From Desulfomicrobium escambiense DSM 10707 (GTDB lineage: Bacteria > Desulfobacterota > Desulfovibrionia > Desulfovibrionales > Desulfomicrobiaceae), in the NCBI RefSeq assembly GCF_000428825.1, contig NZ_AUAR01000004.1, positions 62,001 through 126,000 on the forward strand: 64,000 nt of DNA, in the 5' to 3' direction. A model generated the notes under the pieces. The model had not been told where the DNA came from and did not search any database. It saw only the letters and a list, made by a program, of their open reading frames with translations. Below are positions 54,761 to 63,700 of the stretch, piece after piece; position 1 is the stretch's first letter, and each line of letters starts with the position of its first letter. The position numbers were made by a program, and so were the translations under genes.

Positions 54761-57700
54761 TTTTGCGACCAGGCCCCCCTGAACCGCAACCAGTTCCAGC
54801 TGTGGGCCTATCAGCAGGCCAACGACGGTTCCATCGACTACAACATGCCTCTGCTGATGAGGGTTAGCGGGGAGAGGGCGGCGGCGTTTGTCGACGCCCT
54901 GGCCGAGGCCATCGGCCGTCAGGAGCTTCTGGGCTGCACCGTGCAGGGCCCAATCGACGCCCCGTTTTTCCGTCGCGACCCCGACGTCGCCATCCCTGTC
55001 GGGCGCTCCGCCTTCCCGGATTTCGACTCGGCCCAGCGGCACATGCAGGAGTTGATCCACACGCCTTTCGACCTGCGCGCGCAATGCCCTGTGCGGCTGG
55101 AAATCGCCGAGGCGGGCGACGCTTTCGCGGTGCTGCTGCTCCTGCACCATATCGCCGGTGACGCGGACAGCATCGAACTTCTCCTGACGGGCGCCCTGCG
55201 CGGCATGCGCGGGGAACGGGGCGCCGCAGGGCGGCTGGCGACCCAGGCGGCGTTCTGTGCGCGCGAGGAGGCGTATCGGCGCTCGGCCGATTTCGCGGCG
55301 GACAAGGCCTTCTGGGACGCTGTCTTCGCGCCTCCGGCGGCGGTGCTGCATGCCTCGCCCAGGCGCAAGGGCGCCATGGTCGCCCTGGAGCTCACGCCCG
55401 CCATGACCGAGAGCCTTGAAGCGCTGGCCGGCCGGGCAGGCGCCTCGCTCCTGTCGTGTTTCGCGGCCCTGGTTGCGGCCTTTTTGCGGGACAGGTACGC
55501 CCGGCCGGAGCTCCTGGTCGGCGTCCCGGTGGGGCTGCGAGAAAGCGGCGAAGAGTTCGGCACCGTCGGTTTTTTTGTCAACACCGTCGCCCTGCGCCTG
55601 CGCGGGAGGGACCGGGACATGGTCGGGGCCGTGGAGGAAAGCGCCGCCCGGCTCAAGGAGGCCGTGGCGCACAGCCGGTACTGCGACGGCAGGGCGGTTG
55701 ACGTCCTGGCGACCCACGCCCCTGTCCCCCGCGTCGAGGACGACGGGCTCTCCGTGGACATGCTGGCCCCGGAACTCAGGGCCAGCAAGCTGACGGCCAG
55801 TTTCACCCTGGAAACGGGGCCGCGCTGCCGGCTCGTGCTCGAGTACGACGCGCTGTTCATCGAGGACGGCGCCGCGTTGCTGGAGGATTTCCGGGGCTTT
55901 ATCGAAACGGCCTGCGGCGGGAACGAGGTCCCGGACGGGACGCGGACGCTGGTTCGGGCCTGGACGGAGATGCTGGGCCGGGCGCCGGGAGGGGACAGCG
56001 ACTTCTTCATGGACGGCGGCGATTCCATCAAGGCCATCCAGATGACCGGGATGCTCCATCGGCGGGGCGTCACGGCTCTCGGGGCCGCCGATTTCCTGCG
56101 CACGCCGCGGTTCGCGGACCTCTGCGCCCTGGTCGCGGCCGGGAACGCCCCCTTGCAGACCGTACGCTTTGCGCCAGTGGAGGGCGGGCAGCGCGTGCCG
56201 CTGCTGCCCCTGCAGGCCGACCTCCTGCGGAACCACCCGCGGCACTGGACACGCTTCTGCATGGCGCTGCCCCTGGAACTGGACGCGCGGGTGGACGAGG
56301 GCGCCCTGGAGGAATGGCTGCGCACGCTGCCGGACAGGCACGAGGCGCTGCGGCTCGCCTTCTTTGACGGCGCGGCCACGATGCTGTCGCAGCCCCAACG
56401 CCCCTGCCTGACGCGCTGCTCCGTCGACGCTGGCCTGCCGCCGGAAGAGGCGGTGCGCACGGTGGCGCGGGCCGTACTGGCCGGAATCGACCCCGAGCGC
56501 GGCGCGACGTTCGGGGCGGGGCTGGCGGAACACGGGGGCAGGCGCCTGCTGCTGCTGGCCGGGCACCATCTGGTCCTGGATGCCGTGTCCCTTGATCGCC
56601 TGCGGCAGGATCTGACAGCCTGCTGCCTGGGCGCCGGCCGTGCGGCGGAAACCCTCGGCATGGCGACCAGGGCCGTCGAGATGCACAGATTGACGGAGTT
56701 CGGCGATTTTCCCGGCCGGGAGGAGCGCGATTTCTGGGAAGCGGTGTGCAGTACGCCCGGAGCGCGCCTCGTGGGTGTGGCGACCGAAGGGCCGGACCTG
56801 GCTTCGGAGCGTGTTTTCCTGCAGCGCCGGGTGGACGAGCCGCATCGGGGCCGGTCGCGTACCGTGCTGAAGGAACTGCTGACGGCCCTGGCCATGGCCC
56901 TTCACGCCCAAGGTCAGCGGGAGCCGATCTTTGTGACCCTCGAAAGTCACGGACGCGACTCCCTTCTCCCCGGGGCCGACATGAGCCAGAGCGTGGGCTG
57001 GTTCACCGCCGTCTGTCCGCTGCTGCTGCGTCCCGTCGCCGCATGCGAGGACGCGGCCCTGGGCTACGACCCGGACGCACACTTCACGCCGGGCAGCTGT
57101 ACGGCCTACGGGTATCTGCGCCAAGCGCATCCCGACGTGTTTCGTTACGATTCGCAGATCAGCTTCAATTATCTCGGGATGTTGAGTGTCACGGCGGACG
57201 CCGTATGCTGCGCACTCCCCGCCCTGGCCCTGCCGGGAGCGATTCCCGATCTGCTGCATCCCGAGTTCCGGCCGGACAATCCCCTCGATGTCATCGCCTT
57301 TGCCGACGAAGAGGGCGTCCTGCACCTCGGGGCGTATTTCAGCCCGGCCATCCTCGCCGGGGAGTGGGTGTCCGGGCTGTTGGAAGGCTGGGCCGACGTG
57401 CTGGCCGCGAGGGCGAAGAGGCGCCTGGGCGCGTCCGAGGACGTTCTGGCCATGGTCATGGAGAAAAGCGGCTGCCGCCGGGAAGACGTCGAACGCGTCA
57501 CCGCTCCGGACGACTGCCACGAGCCCATGCTCTACCAGTATCTGGCCGGGGACGACGGCGTCTACACGCAGCAGGTCGCCTTTCATTTCCGGGGCCGGAT
57601 CGACGATTTTCTGCTGCTTGGGGCCTGGAGGGGCGTGGTGGCCCGGCATGAAAGCCTGCGCTCCCTCTTTCCCATGACCTTCGAGGGGGAATTCCACCGC

Positions 57701-60700
57701 CTTGTCTTGCGGCAGGCCAGGACCAGCACGGCGTTTCATGACTTTTCCCATCTGCCGCAGGCCCTTGGCGCCGAAAAAATGGACGCGCTCCTCGACGCGG
57801 CGAGGCGCGAGGGCTTCGACCCTCAGACCGGTCCGCTGCTGCGCGCCCAGCTTTTCCGCCTCGGCCCGGATACCTTCACCTTCAGTTGGTGTTGCCATCA
57901 CCTGCTCATGGACGGCTGGTGCATCGGCATCCTGTTGCGGGAGATGTTCGCGCTGCACGACAGTCTTCGGGACGGGGTCTCGGCGGAACTGCCGCAACCG
58001 GCCGACCTGTCAGCCTACACCCGGTGGTTGTCGGCCTTCGACCGGCAGGATGCCAGGCGGTATTGGGCCGCGCTGCTGGCCGACGCGCCCGCGACCCGCA
58101 TCTGCGGACAGGAGACTCCCGGAGTGGCGGGCGACCCGGCCACGGTGGAACTGGCTCTGGACCCGGCCTGTGCCATGGGCCTGCAGGCCGCGGCGCGCGC
58201 AGGCTCCGTGACCCTGTCGGTGCTGGTACAGGCTCTGTGGGCCGTTCTGCTCGGCGCGGAAAGCGGCGGGAGCCGCGATGTCGTCTACGGCATAGTCACC
58301 TCCGGTCGGCCGGCCGAGGTCGACGGCATGGACCGGGCCGTGGGGCTGTTCATCCGCACGCTGCCGCTACGGGTGCGCTGGGCCGAAGGGGATTGTCTGG
58401 GCGGGCTGCTGCGCGGCCTGAAGGAGCAGCACCTCCAGCAGCTGCGCCACGGGTATCTGCCCCTGGCGGACATCGGGCGGGACCTGTTCGATCACCTCAT
58501 GGTCGTGGAGAACTACCCCGCGGACAATCTTTTCGACGCCGACCGGATGGAACTGCTGCGCGTCCAGGGGTTTGAGAAGATCCCTTACCCTCTCGGCATT
58601 TCCGTTATCCCCGGGGACACGTTGCGCGTGCGCTTCCTGTATGATCCGTCCCGCATGGACCATGGACGCGTGCGCGGCCTGGGCGAACGCCTCTTGGGGC
58701 TGGCGCGGGCCGTTGCGGCGGATGGGGCGGTGTCCTGCGCCGCGCTCGAAGCCCTGGCCGCCGGTGCCGGAGGGGTCGCGCCCCATGTGCGGCAAGCGCC
58801 TGCCGCCGCGACCAGCGGCGCGGCCCGGCCGTCGGGGGACTTTTCCGTCGGCGCGGCGGCGCCGGACGTGGAGGATGTCGTCAGGGACATTTACGAGTCC
58901 GTCCTGCAACGCCCGGTGCCGTCCGCGGATGCCGATTTCTTCCGGCTCGGCGGGCACAGCCTGCTGGCCATGCGTGTCCTGGCCCAAATAGGCAGGCGGC
59001 TTCACGTTCGTCTGACCATCGAGGACATCCTGACCCATTCCAGCGTACGGGCCCTGTCAATCCGAGTGCGCACAGCGGCCTCGTCCGCCGTGCGCATCGC
59101 CCGCGCGCCTCGCCGGGACCGCTACCCGCTGTCGGCAAGCCAGAAGCGCATCTGGTTTCTGCAGCGGCTGCACGAGGACAGCGGGGTATACCTGATACCA
59201 TTTGCTGCCCGCCTGGGCGCCGACGTGGACCCGAATCTGCTGCAGGACGCCCTGGGATTGCTGGAAGCGCGGCATGACGCCCTGCGCCTGCGCGTCCTGG
59301 CCGACGAGCCGGAGCAGATGCTCGTCGAGCCGGGCGCCCTGCGGCTCGAACTCCACGACGGTCCCTTCGCTCCGGACGCCTTCGGCGCCATGCCCTTCGG
59401 TCCGGACCGTCCCCTGGTCCGCGCGGCCCTGTTCCGGGAGCCAGACGGCGGGCAGGTCCTGGCCATGTGCCTGCACCACATTGTGTTCGACGGCTGGTCC
59501 GCGGAAATCCTCCTGCGCGAGTTGAACCAGGCCTGCGCGGCCGTGCTGCGCGGGACCGCGCCTGTCTGGGATCCCCTCGACCTCGACTATGTGGACTATG
59601 TCCAATGGGAGCTGGCGCAGGAGCCCGCGGATCTCGAAGCGTTGCGTGCGCGTCTGCTGCCCCTGCCCGAGAGCCTGCGGCTGCCGCTCGATTTTCCCAG
59701 GCCCGCCGTGCAGAGTCTCGACGGGGCCGTGGTCGCCTTCTCCCTGGGCAGGGAGCGAAGCCAGGGCCTCAGACGGCGGGCCGCGGACATGGGTGCGACC
59801 CTCTTTCCGACGCTTCTGGCTCTGGTCCAGACCTTCGTGTACCGGCACACCGGGCAGAACGACATGATCGTCGGATGCCCCGCGGCCAACCGCGAGCTGG
59901 AGCAGGTGCAGAACATGGTCGGCCTGTTCGTCAACACTCTGGCCATTCGCACGACACTGGCCACGGAAATGGGGTTTGCAACTCTGGTCCGCGCCGCACA
60001 GGAGGCGTTCCAGGAATCGCTGGCCCACCAGAACTGTCCGTTCGAGAAGGTGCTGGATGCCCTGAAGCTGGAGCGCAACCCCTCCCGCAACCCGCTTTTC
60101 GACGTTTTCGTGGCACTGGAGGACGCGAGCTGGGCCGATTACGACCAGCTTCCGCTGCGCCTTGAGCCCCTGTCCATGCAGCACGCGGGCAGCAAATTCG
60201 ATCTGAGCTTCTATTTCCGCGAAGGGCGTGACGGCGACATGTCCGTGCACATCGAATACTGCGCGGCCCTGTTCCGCGAAGAGACGATCCTGCTGATGCG
60301 CGAGCGGCTATGCGTGCTCGTTGACGACGTGCTGCAGGGGGGGGACGTCCCTCTGTCCCGCTTGGCCATCCTGCCGGAACATGAACGGGCCGCCATCGAC
60401 GCCTGCAACGACACGGCCGAGGAACTGGACATCGAGCGGGATATCGACGGCTGCTTCCGCGCGCAGGTGCGCCAAAGCAAAGCCGCCGTGGCGCTGCGCG
60501 ACGCCGCTGGGGCGTCCTGCACCTACGGGGAGCTGGACGCCAGAGTGTCGCGCCTCGCGGCCCAGTTGCAGGCCGGCGGCCTTTCGCGGGGCGATTTCGC
60601 CGGAGTCTGCTTCGAGCGCTCCATGGACATGATCGTCGCCGTCTTCGCCGTGCTGCGCGTCGGTGCGACGTACGTGCCCCTGTCGCCGTCACTGCCACAG

Positions 60701-63700
60701 TCGCGGCTTGCTTCGATGCTCGAGGATCTCGGCGCGTGCGCCGTGGTCTGCGAGGCCAGGTTCGCCGACGTGTTCGCCGGACCGGGCCGGACCGTGTTGA
60801 GCCCAGACCCGTTCGCGGCCCATGGCGAATTCGTCCCGGTTCCCGTGGCTCCGGACTCCGTGGCTTACGTCATCTTCACTTCCGGCTCCACCGGCAAGCC
60901 CAAGGGCGTGCCCATCGAGCACCGCAGCCTGGTCAACCGCATCCTCTGGATGCAGTCCCGTTTTCCCATCGGTGAGGGCGACGTCATTCTGCAGAAGACG
61001 ACCGTGTCCTTCGACGTCTCGGTCTGGGAGCTGTTCTGGTGGTCCTGGACCGGTGCGTCCCTGGCTCTGCCGGAACCGGGAGCGGAGCGGGATCCCGGCG
61101 GCATCGTCGCGGCCATCGAGACCAACCGCGTGACCGTGCTCCATTTCGTGCCGTCCATGCTGCGGACCTTCCTCGATCATCTCGAAGTCCGCCCCCGCGA
61201 GGTTCGCAGACTGAAAAGCCTGCGCTACGTGTTCACCAGCGGAGAGGCACTGACGAGTGACCTGGTCGCGCGCTTTCAGGCCCTGGTACCCTGCGAGCTG
61301 CACAACCTCTACGGCCCTACGGAGGCCGCCATCGACGTGACCTGGTTCCCCTGCCGGGGGTTTTCCGGGCATGCCGTGCCCATCGGGAGGCCAGTCAGCA
61401 ACACCCGGATTCACGTGCTCGCCGCGGACCTGCAGACCGTGCCCCTGGGCGTGACCGGCGAACTGTACATCAGCGGTGTGCAGGTTTCTCCCGGATACCT
61501 GCGCCGTCCCGCCCTCACGGCCGCGGCCTTTCTCGACGACCCTTTCCACCCGGGCTGCCGCATGTACCGGACCGGCGACTTGGGGCGCAGGCTCCCCGAC
61601 GGCAACATTGAGTACCTCGGAAGAAACGACGACCAGGTCAAGATTCGCGGTTTCCGCATCGAGCTCGGCGAGGTCGAAAGCGCCTTGGGCCGCTGTGCCG
61701 GCGTGTCGCAGGCCGTGGTGCGCGTCGGGGAGATCGGCGGGCAGTCCGCGCTGGAGGCCTTCGTGCTCCCCCACGAGGGCGTGCGGCTGGCCTACGCGGA
61801 CATCCGCCGCGAACTGGCTGGCCTGCTGCCTGAGTACATGTGGCCCGCGACCCTGGCAGTGGCGGAGGAGATCCCCTTGAGCCCGTCTGGCAAGGCAGAC
61901 CGCAAGAGGGTGACCGGGCGCAGACTGGCGCCCTCCGGCCCGGACGGCGCGGGGGAGACCACGGCGTTGCAGGAGGAGGTCAGGGCCGTGTGGCGCGAGA
62001 TTCTGCCAGAGCTGGAGACCGTCGACCTCGATCAGGGTTTTTTTGAAATCGGCGGCAACTCCCTGCTTCTGGTCAAGCTGCACACGGCTCTGGATGTACG
62101 GTGGCCGGGAGTTTTCAGCCTTGGCGGGCTGTTCGCGGAGAGTACCGTCCGGCAGCAGGCCGCACGCATCGGGGAACGGCCCGGGCCGCGACGTACGGTA
62201 GCGGTCCGAGGCGCGTCCGACGCCCCGGTCGCGGTCATCGGCATGGCCGTTCGCCTCGGCGACTACGAGGACCTGGACAGCTTTTGGGACGACCTGGCCC
62301 AGGGCCGCGACAAGAATGTGCCCCTGCCCACCGGGCGGCGTCAGGAAGTCCGGCAGATTTTCGAGGCTGTGGGCCTGCACTTCGACCCGTCACGGCTGCG
62401 CGAGGCCTCCTATCTGTCCGATGTCTCGTCCTTCGACCCCAGGCGGTTCGGCATGTCGCCGGGCGACGCGGCCATGCTTGACCCCAGGCAGCGCCTCTTC
62501 CTGCAGACGGCCCTGCAGGCCCTCGACGACGCCGGGTACGGTGGTGCGGCCCTGGAGGACGCGCCGGTCGGCGTGTTCGTCGGCGCAAGCCCCTACCGGC
62601 TGTTTCAGGACGCCGTGACGCGCGCGTTTCCGGAGCAGGCCGAACAGACGTATCTGCTGAACGTACCCTCCAATGTCGTGGCCAGGATTAGCTATCTCAA
62701 GAACTGGACAGGGCCGGGGGAAACCGTCGACACTGCCTGCTCCTCTGTCCTCAAGGCGGTCCATGACGCCTGCCGGAGCCTGCGCGCGGGCGATTGCGGC
62801 GTCGCCGTGGTCGGCGGGGCGCATATCATCGACCTGCCGGTCAGGACCGACGCGACCTTCGCCATAGAATCCGGCTCCGGACAGACCAAAACCTTCGACG
62901 CGCGGGCCGACGGCGTCGGGGCGGGCGAGGGGGCGGCCGTCTTCGTGCTCAAGCTTCTGGAACAGGCCGAGCGCGACCGCGACGCCATCCATGCAGTCAT
63001 CGTCGGCAGCGCCGTCAATCAGGACGGCAAATCCTCCAGCATGGCCGCGCCCAACCCCAAAGCGCAGGCCGAGGTCATCGCCCTGGCGGCCGCCAGCGCC
63101 TCCATCGGCCTGGCCGACATCGACGTCTTCGAGGCGCACGGCACGGCCACCGTGCTCGGCGATCCGGTGGAGATCGAGGGTTTGACCCAGGCATTCGCCC
63201 GTTCCGGGGCATCCCCGGCCCGCAAGGCCCCCATCGGGTCCGTCAAGGGCAACATCGGGCACCTCGATGCGGCGGCCGGCGCCCTGGGGTTGGCCAAGGC
63301 CGTGATGTGCCTCAAGCGAGGCGAGGTCCCGCCGCAGCCCCATTTTCAGACGCCCAACCCGCATATCGATTTTGAAGCCGCACCGGTGCGGGTGCCCCGC
63401 GTCTTGGAGCCGCTGCCGCCTGGCGGCAGACCCTGGCATTGCGGAGTCAGTTCCTTCGGCCTGAGCGGCATCAACGTCCACGTCGTGCTCCGGGGGCATT
63501 CCGGCCAGGCGTTGCCGGGGGACGACGGGAGCTGGCACTGCGTGCCCCTGTCCGCGGGCAGCGAGGAGCAGTTGGCGGCCTACTGCCGCCGGGTCCGCGA
63601 CATCGTGGCCCGGCATGAACATTGGCCCTTGCATGCCATCGCGGGCACGCTCACGGCCGGGCGCGAGCATCTCGACGTGCGGATCGCGGTCTGCGCCTCG

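Noticed and set aside
51593-57997. Very long open frame on the minus strand opposite the megasynthase
   Set aside because: It is the shadow of a high-GC gene: its product is low-complexity (Arg, Gly, Pro, His and Gln) with no domains, while the plus-strand frame encodes complete NRPS domains.
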